NCBI GenBank assembly: GCA_030148625.1
Contig: JASBTC010000199.1
Location: forward strand, 1 to 28,087
Source of the DNA: Sphingobium sp.
GTDB taxonomy: Bacteria; Pseudomonadota; Alphaproteobacteria; Sphingomonadales; Sphingomonadaceae
Length of the DNA stretch: 28,087 bases
Reading direction: 5' to 3'
A model generated the notes under the pieces. The model was not told the DNA's origin and ran no database searches. It saw nothing but the letters and a program-made list of their open reading frames with translations. Position numbers and translations under genes: made by a program. This document shows, piece after piece, positions 15,565-23,150 of this stretch (positions are counted from its first letter, which is position 1; every line of letters starts with the position of its first letter).

Positions 15565-15731
15565 GCGGGGCAGGGGCCGCACAAGGCCGACCCCCCAGCC
15601 TCTGATGAGGCGCTTTCAGACGTCCGGATCTCGCAAGGACAGGATTGACGACCGGGTGCGCACGACCTAGGGGCTCATTTAGATATGGTATAACATCACA
15701 TGTGTCGTGGATCGGGTCGGGGGGAAGTTTC

Positions 15732-18155
15732 TTGCAGAAACTGGTTTTTAGTACGCTGTCCGCGCTCTCGCTCATCGGCGTCTGCGCATCGCCCGCCGCG
15801 GCGCAGCAGACGACGACGGCGGATGGGGCGGAGGGCGATCGGGTGCGCGACGACGAGCCCGTATCGGCCGACATCGTCGTCACCGGCTCGCTGATCCGCG
15901 GCCTGCCCCGGGAATATGTCGCCAGCCCGGTCTATACCCATGACCAGGCGGATATCGTGCAATCGGGATCGGGCGCGCTGTCCGAATACATGCTCACCAT
16001 CCCGCAGAATTTCACCGGCGATCTCAGCGAATTCGCGACGACCGGCGCGGGCATCGGCAGCCCGCTGGGTGACGCGACGACCTATAACCAGTTTGACGGC
16101 TTTTCGGGTTTCGCGCTGCGCGGCCTCGCTTCGGACGCGACGCTGACCCTGCTCAACGGCCGGCGCATGCCGTCGGTCGGCCTGACCGAGGCGCCGACGG
16201 TGTCGGTGATCCCGTCGATGCTGATCGAGCGGATTGACATCATTCCCGACGGTGCCTCCGCCACTTATGGCGCCGATGCGGTCGCCGGCGTCGTCAATAT
16301 CGTCACCCGCCGACCGACCGAGGGTATCGAAGTGCAGGTGCGCGGCGCCGCCGCGACGCGGACGGGCAAGGCGGATCTCCAGGCCAGCCTGCTCGCCGGC
16401 CATTCATGGGGCAGCGGCAGTGTCTATGGCATGGCGATGTACCAGAAACGCTCGCCCTTCATCGGCGACCCTGTCGACGTTGCGGGCGAAGCGCTCCAGA
16501 TCACCCAGCTTCCCGACGAAAGGCTGACCGGCCTCTATGGTGGCGTGCGTCAGGAAGCGGGCGATTTCACCTTTTCGGTCGATGCCTCGCGCTTTCAGCG
16601 CGACCGCAGCTCGCGCCAGATCTTCCTCGACGAGGCGGCCTATAACCGGGTGTTCAAGACGCGCACCACCGGCGTCTCGATCTATAGCGGCGTCCACTGG
16701 CAGGGGCAGGGTACGGCCGCGCTCGACCTGACGGTGGATTATCACCGCACCCATAGCGACAGCAGCTCCAGCCGGATGGGACGTCCGCCCAGCACGCGCG
16801 AGTCCACCAACACATTGTTCGTCGCGGAGCTGCGCGGCCAGACTGCCCTGATGTCGCTGCCGGCCGGGCCGGTGCTGGCGGCGGGCGGTTTCCAGTATCG
16901 CGAGGAAGCGCTGCGCACCGACGCGACGATCTTCTTCAACCGCAAGGGTGGTACACGCAAGGTCAAGTCGATCTTCGGCGAAGTGAATGTGCCGATCGTC
17001 GGGCCGGAACAGGCGGTGCCGCTGATGCGCTCGCTCACCCTATCCGCGGCCGCGCGCTACGAGGATCTCGGTTTCGACACCGCGTTCTCGCCCAAGCTGG
17101 GGCTGCGCTGGCAGGTCGATCGCTCGATCGCGCTGCGCGGTACCTTTGCCCGATCGTTCCTCCTGCCGCGTTTCCGCAGCACGATCGGCATCGCCGAACA
17201 GGTCTCGTTCGGCCTGTACGATTATAAATTCCTCGACCCCAAGGACCAGGATCCCGCGCTGCCGCCGGGCCAGGCGCTGGTGATGTTCCGCGCGGGCGCC
17301 AATCCCGATCTCAAGACGCAGAATGCCGACACTGTCACGCTCGGCATGGATCTGACCCCCGCATTCGTCCCCGGCCTGACGATCAAGGCCGGCTATTACC
17401 GGATCAGGATTTCGGGCCGTGTCGGCACGCCCTCGCCCGACGACAGCCTGTCGGTTCAGGACCTGCAGGTCTTCAACATCGCCCGCCCCGGCATGGATGC
17501 GGTGCGTGAAGTGCTCTACAATCCCGACGTCTTCCGCCGCTTCGCCGAAGTGCCGTCGATCAATGGCGGCGAACTCACCTTCTTCGATTCCGCCAGCCAG
17601 GTGCCCGCCGATCTTCTCTCGCGCGTCCAGCTGATCGCGGACATCAGGGCGCAGAATTTCGCGGTGGAATCCACCGACGGCCTCGATCTCGATCTCGCCT
17701 GGCGCGCGCCCTTGTTCGGGGGCAGCGCGATGATGAAGCTGAGCGGTCAATATATATTGAACCTCTCGCTCAAGGCCGGCGGCTCGACCGCGATCTCGCG
17801 GCTCGACGGCTATGCCAAGCCCGCCGACCTGCGGCTGAACGGCACCATCGCCTGGGGTCGTGGCGGCGTCTCGATCGGGTCGGTGATCAACTATATCGAC
17901 GGCTTCACCGACGACCGACCCGGCCAGCCGGTCCACAAGGTCGGATCCTTCACCACCGCCTCGCTGTTCCTCGGCCTCGATCTCGGCCGCCTGTCGTCGG
18001 CGCCCTGGCTGGCGGACAGCGAGGCGCAGATGGTCGTCGCCAATCTGTTCGACCGTCAACCGCAGCGCATCATCGACGGGGTGCTGGGTTTCGATCCCTA
18101 TAACAATCCGCCCAATCCCCGCACGATCGGGCTGGTGCTGACGCGGCGGTTCTAG
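15732..18155 (+). CDS. TonB-dependent receptor (plug and barrel, no STN domain)
   Basis: An outer-membrane receptor of about 807 residues. The most plausible start is TTG 15732 with GGGGGGAAG four bases upstream; it yields a signal peptide (LQKLVFSTLSALSLIGVCAS, cleavage PAAAQQ). A GTG at 15702 is an alternative without a ribosome binding site. The plug begins near ADIVVTGSLIRGLPREYVAS and contains FALRGLASDATLTLLNGRRM, IERIDIIPDGASATYGADAV and AGVVNIVTRRP. The barrel ends TIGLVLTRRF with the terminal phenylalanine. The VTGSLIRG and GADAVAGVVNIVT type resembles the large receptor group common in Sphingomonadales and Caulobacterales, often for carbohydrates or unknown compounds. No FecR or transport partner gene is adjacent. 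The upstream 167 bases hold the promoter (AT-rich stretch around 15675-15700). Confidence 0.9.
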   Translation: MQKLVFSTLSALSLIGVCASPAAAQQTTTADGAEGDRVRDDEPVSADIVVTGSLIRGLPREYVASPVYTHDQADIVQSGSGALSEYMLTIPQNFTGDLSEFATTGAGIGSPLGDATTYNQFDGFSGFALRGLASDATLTLLNGRRMPSVGLTEAPTVSVIPSMLIERIDIIPDGASATYGADAVAGVVNIVTRRPTEGIEVQVRGAAATRTGKADLQASLLAGHSWGSGSVYGMAMYQKRSPFIGDPVDVAGEALQITQLPDERLTGLYGGVRQEAGDFTFSVDASRFQRDRSSRQIFLDEAAYNRVFKTRTTGVSIYSGVHWQGQGTAALDLTVDYHRTHSDSSSSRMGRPPSTRESTNTLFVAELRGQTALMSLPAGPVLAAGGFQYREEALRTDATIFFNRKGGTRKVKSIFGEVNVPIVGPEQAVPLMRSLTLSAAARYEDLGFDTAFSPKLGLRWQVDRSIALRGTFARSFLLPRFRSTIGIAEQVSFGLYDYKFLDPKDQDPALPPGQALVMFRAGANPDLKTQNADTVTLGMDLTPAFVPGLTIKAGYYRIRISGRVGTPSPDDSLSVQDLQVFNIARPGMDAVREVLYNPDVFRRFAEVPSINGGELTFFDSASQVPADLLSRVQLIADIRAQNFAVESTDGLDLDLAWRAPLFGGSAMMKLSGQYILNLSLKAGGSTAISRLDGYAKPADLRLNGTIAWGRGGVSIGSVINYIDGFTDDRPGQPVHKVGSFTTASLFLGLDLGRLSSAPWLADSEAQMVVANLFDRQPQRIIDGVLGFDPYNNPPNPRTIGLVLTRRF

Positions 18156-18198
18156 AGCGCTTCCCGAAAAACCGGTTCCCACTTTTTCGGGAAGCGCT
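18156..18198. repeat. Palindromic repeat with 16-base arms, probable receptor terminator
   Basis: AGCGCTTCCCGAAAAA (18156-18171) and its exact complement (18183-18198) enclose an 11-base loop containing CCGGTTCCCAC, followed by TT. It begins directly after the receptor stop codon. This AGCGCTTCC..CCGGTTCCCACTTTT type is a repeated intergenic motif in many alphaproteobacteria and would also form a stable 3' hairpin. Confidence 0.8.
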
Positions 18199-18236
18199 TT
18201 AGGCTGGTTTTCAAGCTCCATTGCCGAAAGCCCCCG

Positions 18237-18626
18237 ATGTCCTCCGCTTCCGATCTCGCCATTCGCCTACGCCGTGCCGCGTTCAACCGCGCGCTGGCGG
18301 AGGGGGATCTTGTTGCCATCGGTCCGATCCTCGCGCCCGACGCGATCCTCGTCACCGGCACAGACAGCGCGATCCTGTCCGGTCGCAAGGCGCAATTGCT
18401 GGCGTGGAAGCGCGAGTTCGCCGCGTCGGCACGCACGCTCTACACCCGCACCCCGGAGACCATCCTCGTCTCGCCTGTCGAGGCCATCGCATTCGAGCAT
18501 GGTCATTGGCAGGGCGTTGCCGAATCCACCGGCCAGCCCCTCGCATCCGGCGCCTATAGCGCAAAATGGCGTGATACCGGCGCGGACTGGGTGCTGGAGG
18601 CCGAAATCTACCTCACCCTTGCCTGA
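18237..18626 (+). CDS. NTF2-like (DUF4440-type) small protein
   Basis: A 129-residue NTF2-fold protein. The N-terminal helices (LAIRLRRAAFNRALAEGDLV, AIGPILAPDAILVTGTDSAI) and the curved-sheet strands (AIAFEHGHWQGVAESTGQPL, GAYSAKWRDTGADWVLEAEI YLTLA) follow the DUF4440/SnoaL pattern. No catalytic residues stand out, and such proteins are often of unknown role. The ATG at 18237 has no strong ribosome binding site. It begins 38 bases after the repeat that ends the receptor gene, so it may have its own promoter or rely on readthrough. Confidence 0.75.
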   Translation: MSSASDLAIRLRRAAFNRALAEGDLVAIGPILAPDAILVTGTDSAILSGRKAQLLAWKREFAASARTLYTRTPETILVSPVEAIAFEHGHWQGVAESTGQPLASGAYSAKWRDTGADWVLEAEIYLTLA

Positions 18627-18724
18627 GCGTCCCAGCCACCGAACTCGTCCCGTCGCGTTCCGCCAAAGCCGGCTTTCCCACCCCCTGACCGCGTGATACC
18701 GGCCTTTTTTTCGCGGAGTGGACG

Positions 18725-18994
18725 GTGCAAATCTGGATCCTGGCCATGATCGGCGCGTTCTTCCTGGCCGGCGCGCGCGGCTATTCGGGGAGTTCGATCC
18801 TCAGGTCGACCGCAACCTGCATCCTGCCGGCCTGCATCCTCTTCTATATCGGCCTCAAGAACGAGATAGACGCGAGCATCAATGCGCAGGCGCTGACCGT
18901 CTGGCCGGTGATGGCGATCATCTATCTGCTCATCATCATCGTGCTGGCGCTGGTCGGGGCGCTGATCGGGCGCCTGCTCGGGAAACGGCCCTGA
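18725..18994 (+). CDS. Small integral membrane protein, unknown function
   Basis: An 89-residue protein starting at GTG 18725 with CGGAGTGG upstream. Three hydrophobic stretches are visible: residues ~3-17, ~29-45 (STATCILPACILFYIGL) and ~59-83 (VWPVMAIIYLLIIIVLALVG ALIGRL), ending in the basic tail RLLGKRP. There are two cysteines inside the second segment. The family is not recognised. It is convergent with the membrane-anchored LuxR-type regulator, 27 bases away. A T-rich stretch (18706-18712) just before its ribosome binding site may be the end of the upstream transcript. Confidence 0.65.
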   Translation: MQIWILAMIGAFFLAGARGYSGSSILRSTATCILPACILFYIGLKNEIDASINAQALTVWPVMAIIYLLIIIVLALVGALIGRLLGKRP

Positions 18995-19021
18995 AATCAG
19001 GATGATACATTCGCTATCCGA

Positions 19022-19585
19022 TCAGGCCCGCCGCTGCCGACCCTCGGCATCGATATCGAGCAGATCCTCGATAAACAGTGAAACCAGCATCGCCTGGCTG
19101 GTCACCCCGGCTTTCGCGTAGATCTGGCTCAATTGCGACCGCACCGTCCCGGCGGCGGCGCCGCGCAGCCGGGCGATCTCGGCAACGTCGCAGCCCTTCA
19201 GCGCGAACAGCGCGACTTCGGCCTCGCCCGGCGAGAGTCCCCATTCGGCGAAGCGCAACGCGATATGGTCGGCCAGCGCACCGCGGGCATTGGCGAGCGA
19301 GCGTTCCTTCCAGCGCAGCTCCTCGGTGATCCGGCGGATATGGCGCGATCCCATCACCACCCCGCCAAGCAGCGCGAACGCGACCAGGCATTCCATGACG
19401 ATTTCAAGGCTGAGCCCATGGCTCGCCTCCACCAGCACGTCATCGATACCGTCGACCACGAAATAGATGGCCGCCACGAACTGGAGCGCGACGATGGCAA
19501 GGGGCGCCGCCACCCGGCGATCGGATAGTGCGGCCGGGAGAAGGGCAGCCGGGAAAAGGGCGGTGCTGTTGACGGACCGGGGCAT
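19022..19585 (-). CDS. Membrane-anchored LuxR-type transcriptional regulator
   Basis: A 187-residue protein. Two hydrophobic helices lie at ~27-46 (PLAIVALQFVAAIYFVVDGI) and ~59-79 (LEIVMECLVAFALLGGVVMG), followed by a charged helix (RHIRRITEELRWKERSLANA). A LuxR/GerE helix-turn-helix follows from residue ~115: WGLSPGEAEVALFALKGCDV then AEIARLRGAAAGTVRSQLSQ and IYAKAGVTSQAMLV. This architecture places the DNA-binding domain in the cytoplasm next to the membrane; no receiver or ligand domain is present. The ATG has GGAAG upstream. It is divergent from the DUF347-type gene across 116 bases, so that operon is its most likely target. Confidence 0.83.
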   Translation of the reverse strand: MPRSVNSTALFPAALLPAALSDRRVAAPLAIVALQFVAAIYFVVDGIDDVLVEASHGLSLEIVMECLVAFALLGGVVMGSRHIRRITEELRWKERSLANARGALADHIALRFAEWGLSPGEAEVALFALKGCDVAEIARLRGAAAGTVRSQLSQIYAKAGVTSQAMLVSLFIEDLLDIDAEGRQRRA

Positions 19586-19613
19586 GGACTTCCGCTTATC
19601 GGAGTGGATTTGA

Positions 19614-19631
19614 GCGCCTGCTTATAGGCGC
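19614..19631. promoter_or_regulatory. Small dyad in the luxR-like/DUF347 divergent promoter region
   Basis: GCGCCT (19614-19619) and AGGCGC (19626-19631) flank GCTTAT, with a TATAAG hexamer on the minus strand inside the dyad. It lies 28 bases before the start of the LuxR-type gene. The dyad could be an operator over a -10 box. The support is only positional and the arms are short. Confidence 0.35.
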
Positions 19632-19701
19632 GACGGCGCGCCGCACCTAACCCCCCCGTACCGGAGAAACGACGCCCCCAGGCAATCGCAGGAGCAATGG
19701 T

Positions 19702-20472
19702 GTGTCCGATACGATGAAAGCGAGCTTGACCAAGGTGCCGGCCGTGACGCTCGGTTTCTGGATCATCAAGATATTGGCGACCACCTTCGGCGAAACCGCC
19801 GGCGACACCGTCAGCATGTCGATGGATCTCGGCTATCTGGTCGGTACCGCCATATTCGCGACGATATTGGTCATCCTCGTCGGCATGCAGATCGCGGCCA
19901 GGCGGTTTCACCCGATGCTCTATTGGGCGACGATCATCGCATCGACCACCGCCGGCACGACGATGGCCGACTTCGCAACGCGCTCGCTCGGCATCGGCTA
20001 TCCGGGCGGATCGGTGCTCCTGCTGGCGGCGGTGCTGCTGTCGCTGGCGATCTGGCACCGGGCGCTGGGCAGCATCTCGGTCAGTTCGGTGCATGAGCCC
20101 AGGGCCGAGATCTATTACTGGCTGACGATCACTTTCTCGCAGACGCTGGGCACGGCGCTGGGCGACTGGATCGCCGACGGCCCGCTCGGCTATCTCGGCT
20201 CGGCGGTCGTGTTCGGCGTGCTGCTCGCGTTCATCGCACTCGCCTATTACCGGACGTCGATCAATCGCGTCGCGCTGTTCTGGGCCGCGTTCATCCTGAC
20301 GCGTCCGCTCGGCGCGGTGGTGGGCGATTTCCTCGACAAGCCGGTTTCGCACGGCGGGCTGGAACTGAGCCGCGCGGGCGCATCACTCGTGCTCGGGCTG
20401 GTCATCGTCACCCTGGCCCTGGTAATCCCGCAGCGCGCCGCCGAAACCGCGTTCCAGCATGACGGCGCGTAA
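19702..20472 (+). CDS. Four-repeat integral membrane protein (DUF347/COG4705 type)
   Basis: A 256-residue membrane protein starting at GTG 19702 with GCAGGAG upstream. Four internal repeats share an exact spacing: a tryptophan, nine residues, a glycine, three residues, then Gly/Ala-Asp. The positions are W20/G30/D35, W75/G85/D90, W140/G150/D155 and W194/G204/D209, for example FGETAGD, AGTTMAD, LGTALGD and LGAVVGD. Each repeat would form two membrane helices, giving about eight. This is the pattern of the DUF347 repeat family. The four intramembrane aspartates, with E31, suggest cation or proton binding and therefore a transporter, but no function is assigned. Its stop overlaps the start of the outer-membrane protein gene by 14 bases. 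Confidence 0.85.
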   Translation: MSDTMKASLTKVPAVTLGFWIIKILATTFGETAGDTVSMSMDLGYLVGTAIFATILVILVGMQIAARRFHPMLYWATIIASTTAGTTMADFATRSLGIGYPGGSVLLLAAVLLSLAIWHRALGSISVSSVHEPRAEIYYWLTITFSQTLGTALGDWIADGPLGYLGSAVVFGVLLAFIALAYYRTSINRVALFWAAFILTRPLGAVVGDFLDKPVSHGGLELSRAGASLVLGLVIVTLALVIPQRAAETAFQHDGA

Positions 20473-21229
20473 CGCGATGCGTGGTTTCGCCCGCAAGGCG
20501 ATGCTGGCCCGGCTCCTCGCCTTGTTGGTACTCGCGACCCCCGTCGCTTCATGGGCGGGCCCGCCTTTCCTGACCGACGATCCCGAGCCGACCGAAACCG
20601 GCCATTGGGAAATCTACGGGCCGCTCGTCGAACGGGAAGGGCGGGGGGCGGACTTCGAAGGGACCACGGGCGTCGAGATCAATTTCGGCGCCGCGCCCGA
20701 CCTGCAACTGACCGTCGGCCTGCCCATCGGTTTCGCGCACGATGCCAGGGGATGGCGCCGGGGAGCGGGCGATCTCGAGGTTTCGGCGAAATATCGCTTC
20801 TACCATGACGAGAATGCCGGTTTCTCGGTCGCCTTCTTCCCGGGCGCGACGCTGCCCACCGCCAGCAACGGCATGGGCGCGGGCAAGGTGACCGGGCTGG
20901 TGCCGGTCTGGTTCCAGAAGGATATGGGGGTCTGGTCCATCTTTGGCGGCGGCGGATATGCGATCAATCCGGGTGCCGGCAATCGCGACTATTGGACGGG
21001 CGGCGGCGCGGTGACGCGCCAGATGAGCCCGCGCCTGCTGATCGGCGTGGAGGCCGACCGGCAGGGGGCCGACACGATCGGCGGGCGGGCATCGACCAGC
21101 CTGGGGATCGGCGCGATCTATCAGATGCGCGCGCCGTTCCGCCTGCTCGCTTCGGGCGGGCCGACCTTCAGCGATGGCGGCGGTGCTGCCGGCTACCACG
21201 CCTTTCTGGCACTGGGACTGGATTTCTAG
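20459..21229 (+). CDS. Outer-membrane beta-barrel protein (phenol_MetA_deg/transporter-like)
   Basis: A 256-residue protein with a signal peptide (hydrophobic LARLLALLVLATPVASWAG; cleavage before PPF). The mature start PPFLTDDPEPTETGHWEIYG is characteristic of a family of outer-membrane barrel proteins (PF13557-like). Alternating strands follow: LQLTVGLPIGFAHDARGWRR, GDLEVSAKYRFYHDENAGFS, GVWSIFGGGGYAINPGAGNR and so on to the terminal ALGLDF. The first ATG (20459) overlaps the DUF347-type gene by 14 bases; ATGs at 20477 or 20501 are also possible, and none has a strong ribosome binding site, which suggests translational coupling. Pairing with an inner-membrane transporter-like protein hints at a two-membrane transport function; this is inference. 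Confidence 0.8.
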   Translation: MTARNAMRGFARKAMLARLLALLVLATPVASWAGPPFLTDDPEPTETGHWEIYGPLVEREGRGADFEGTTGVEINFGAAPDLQLTVGLPIGFAHDARGWRRGAGDLEVSAKYRFYHDENAGFSVAFFPGATLPTASNGMGAGKVTGLVPVWFQKDMGVWSIFGGGGYAINPGAGNRDYWTGGGAVTRQMSPRLLIGVEADRQGADTIGGRASTSLGIGAIYQMRAPFRLLASGGPTFSDGGGAAGYHAFLALGLDF

Positions 21230-21277
21230 ACCAAGATCACTTCAGATTGAATCAATCTGAAGTGTGAATCTTGGTCT
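21228..21277. repeat. Long palindrome after the outer-membrane gene
   Basis: A 50-base near-perfect inverted repeat starting in the stop codon. The outer arms are AGACCAAGAT/ATCTTGGTCT and the inner arms CACTTCAGATTGA/TCAATCTGAAGTG, with a single-base centre and a three-base TGA bulge on the right side. It is markedly AT-richer than the surroundings. It may be a repeated intergenic element and would also serve as the 3' hairpin of the DUF347 operon. Confidence 0.8.
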
Positions 21278-21289
21278 CAACCATATGAT

Positions 21290-21351
21290 AGAGCCTGATT
21301 CACGCCATCGGCGGAAGCGCAGAGCGCTTCCACCTCAAGCGATCAGGCTCT
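21290..21351. repeat. Nested inverted repeat (AGAGCCTGAT type)
   Basis: Outer arms AGAGCCTGAT (21290-21299) and ATCAGGCTCT (21342-21351) enclose inner arms GGAAGCGC (21313-21320) and GCGCTTCC (21324-21331). This cruciform-like element lies 12 bases after the previous palindrome and about 90 bases from the 3' end of the TetR gene. The layout suggests a short non-coding repeat element next to a second, unrelated one. Confidence 0.7.
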
Positions 21352-21441
21352 AGGTTCGAGCCGGCGAGGTCGGAACGCCCAGTCGAAACCAGCCTCCAAA
21401 GCATCAGTGAGCCGGGCGGATGCACTCTCCCCGCGATCCGG

Positions 21442-22017
21442 TCAGCGCGTCTCCGCCGTGCCATGGTCGCTATGGCCCAGTGCGTCCATCGCCGTCGCGA
21501 CGATATGATCGCGCAGTTCGCGTCGCAGATCGAGGCTCGTCGCCATTCGTGACGCGAAGCCGCTGCCCGACGTGGCCGCGAACACACGCACCAACCGCTC
21601 CATATCGGGCGCATTGACATCGATGCCGAGCGTCGCGAACAGCTTCAGTCCGATGCGGGTGAGGCGCGGTTCGTCGCCGGTTCCGTCGATCGACCAGCGC
21701 TGGCCCAGCGCCGCGATGCCCGGCCAGTCGAACCAGAAATCGATCGAACTTTCGACAAAGGCGCGGTCGCGCGCGACACCCGCGGGAACGCGTTCGATCG
21801 CGGCAAAGGTTTCGTCGGCCAGCGCCTCATGGGTGTTCAGCACGGCGTCGTAGAGTGCCTGCTTGCTCGCATAATGGTGCAGCAGCCCCGCCTTCGAATA
21901 GCCGAGCGCGTCGGCGATCTGCTGGATCGAGGTACGTTCGAAACCGTGACGGGCGAACAGCCCCGCTGCGCGATCGATGATCTCGGCGTCAATCTCGGAT
22001 TTGGTCGGTCTGGGCAT
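21442..22017 (-). CDS. TetR/AcrR-family transcriptional repressor
   Basis: A 191-residue regulator. The N-terminal TetR helix-turn-helix is clear: EIIDRAAGLFARHGFERTSI, then QQIADALGYSKAGLLHHYAS and KQALYDAVL. The C-terminal ligand domain (residues ~60-190) is less conserved and includes FWFDWPGIAALGQRWSIDG. The gene is divergent from the ABC-transporter operon across 228 bases. A palindrome (22155-22169) over the probable ABC promoter is its likely operator. TetR proteins usually release DNA upon binding a small ligand, often a substrate of the controlled transporter; the ligand is unknown here. Confidence 0.9.
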   Translation of the reverse strand: MPRPTKSEIDAEIIDRAAGLFARHGFERTSIQQIADALGYSKAGLLHHYASKQALYDAVLNTHEALADETFAAIERVPAGVARDRAFVESSIDFWFDWPGIAALGQRWSIDGTGDEPRLTRIGLKLFATLGIDVNAPDMERLVRVFAATSGSGFASRMATSLDLRRELRDHIVATAMDALGHSDHGTAETR

Positions 22018-22137
22018 CAGCGCGATCTAGCCTCGTTCCGGTTCGAGGTGAACCGGAATGAGTCCGGATCGGGCCGGTTGCCGGATCGGAAAGGCCGGCG
22101 CGACGCCGGCGGGTTCGGGCATCATTTCACAAATCTC

Positions 22138-22177
22138 TTGCTACAGACCATATCGGTTGGTAACCAACCATATCGGT
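22138..22177 (+). promoter_or_regulatory. Probable promoter of the ABC operon with overlapping operator
   Basis: TTGCTA (22138-22143), a 17-base spacer and TAACCA (22161-22166) fit a sigma-70-like promoter. The palindrome GGTTGGT-A-ACCAACC (22155-22169) overlaps its -10 box. Around it, ACCATATCGGT occurs twice as direct repeats (22147-22157 and 22167-22177), 20 bases apart or about two helical turns. This arrangement suits blocking by the divergently encoded TetR protein. Assignment is by position and symmetry only. Confidence 0.6.
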
Positions 22178-22245
22178 CGGCATCTGGACAGGCAAGCCCA
22201 AACAGGGCGCCGTCGGACCATCTACAGGGATTTTGGGAGGCGAAA

Positions 22246-23139
22246 GTGCTGGAATTAAAGGGTGTTGAGCATGTGTATCCGAACGGGACGCGCGCGCTGG
22301 ACGGGGTGAGCATCTCGATCGGCAAGGGCATGTTCGGGCTGCTGGGGCCCAATGGTGCGGGCAAGTCGTCGCTGATGCGCACGATCGCGACCTTGCAGAC
22401 ACCGACGGCGGGCGAGATCCGCTTCGGCGATATCGACGTGCTCGGCCAGCCCGACCGGCTGCGCGCGACGCTTGGCTATCTGCCGCAGGATTTCGGCGTC
22501 TATCCGCGGGTGTCGGCCTATGACATGCTCGACCATATGGCCTCGCTGAAGGGCGTGGTCTCCGCAGCCGATCGCCGCGCGACAGTGGAGACGCTGCTCG
22601 TCCAGACCAATTTGTGGAACGTCCGCACCAAGGCGATTGCGGGCTTTTCGGGCGGCATGCGCCAGCGCTTCGGCATTGCCCAGGCGCTGATCGGCAATCC
22701 CGAACTCATCATCGTCGACGAACCCACCGCCGGTCTCGATCCCGAGGAGCGCAACCGCTTCTACAATCTGCTCGTCGAGATCGGCGAAAGCGTCGTCGTC
22801 ATCCTCTCCACCCACATCGTCGAGGATGTCGCGGACCTGTGCCCGAGCATGGCGGTGCTGGCGGCGGGCCGTATCCAGCTCCAGGGATCGCCGGGCGAGC
22901 TCATCGCGCGCAGCCGCGGCAGCATCTGGGCCAGGACGATCGAGCGCAGCGCGCTGGAAGAGGTCCAGTCCCGATATGAAGTGATCTCGACCCGTTTGTT
23001 CGCCGGGCGGACGATCGTCCATGTCCTCGCCGAGCAGGACCCCGGCAACGGCTTCGCGCCGGTCGAGGGCGGGCTCGAGGACGTCTATCTCTCCACGCTG
23101 ACGCGCACACGCCGCGCCGCCGCTGCCCAAGCCGCATAA
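22246..23139 (+). CDS. ABC transporter ATP-binding protein
   Basis: A 297-residue ATPase starting at GTG 22246 with GGGAGG five bases upstream. Visible motifs are Walker A GPNGAGKSS (34-42), the Q-loop near Q91 (YLPQDFGVYP), signature FSGGMRQRFGIAQAL (S135 onward), Walker B LIIVDEPTAGLD (D158, catalytic E159) and the switch H190 (LSTHIVED). The C-terminal ~85 residues are the extra domain found in ABC-2 export ATPases. The permease/peptidase fusion gene follows 11 bases later, so the two proteins form one transporter. An earlier in-frame opening exists but lacks a start with a ribosome binding site. Confidence 0.93.
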   Translation: MLELKGVEHVYPNGTRALDGVSISIGKGMFGLLGPNGAGKSSLMRTIATLQTPTAGEIRFGDIDVLGQPDRLRATLGYLPQDFGVYPRVSAYDMLDHMASLKGVVSAADRRATVETLLVQTNLWNVRTKAIAGFSGGMRQRFGIAQALIGNPELIIVDEPTAGLDPEERNRFYNLLVEIGESVVVILSTHIVEDVADLCPSMAVLAAGRIQLQGSPGELIARSRGSIWARTIERSALEEVQSRYEVISTRLFAGRTIVHVLAEQDPGNGFAPVEGGLEDVYLSTLTRTRRAAAAQAA

Positions 23140-23150
23140 GGACCGCTGCC

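Noticed and set aside
18665..18676. AAAGCCGGCTTT palindrome before the small membrane protein gene
   Set aside because: It is a perfect 12-base palindrome, but with no loop, no T-run nearby and no adjacent promoter elements, no role can be supported.
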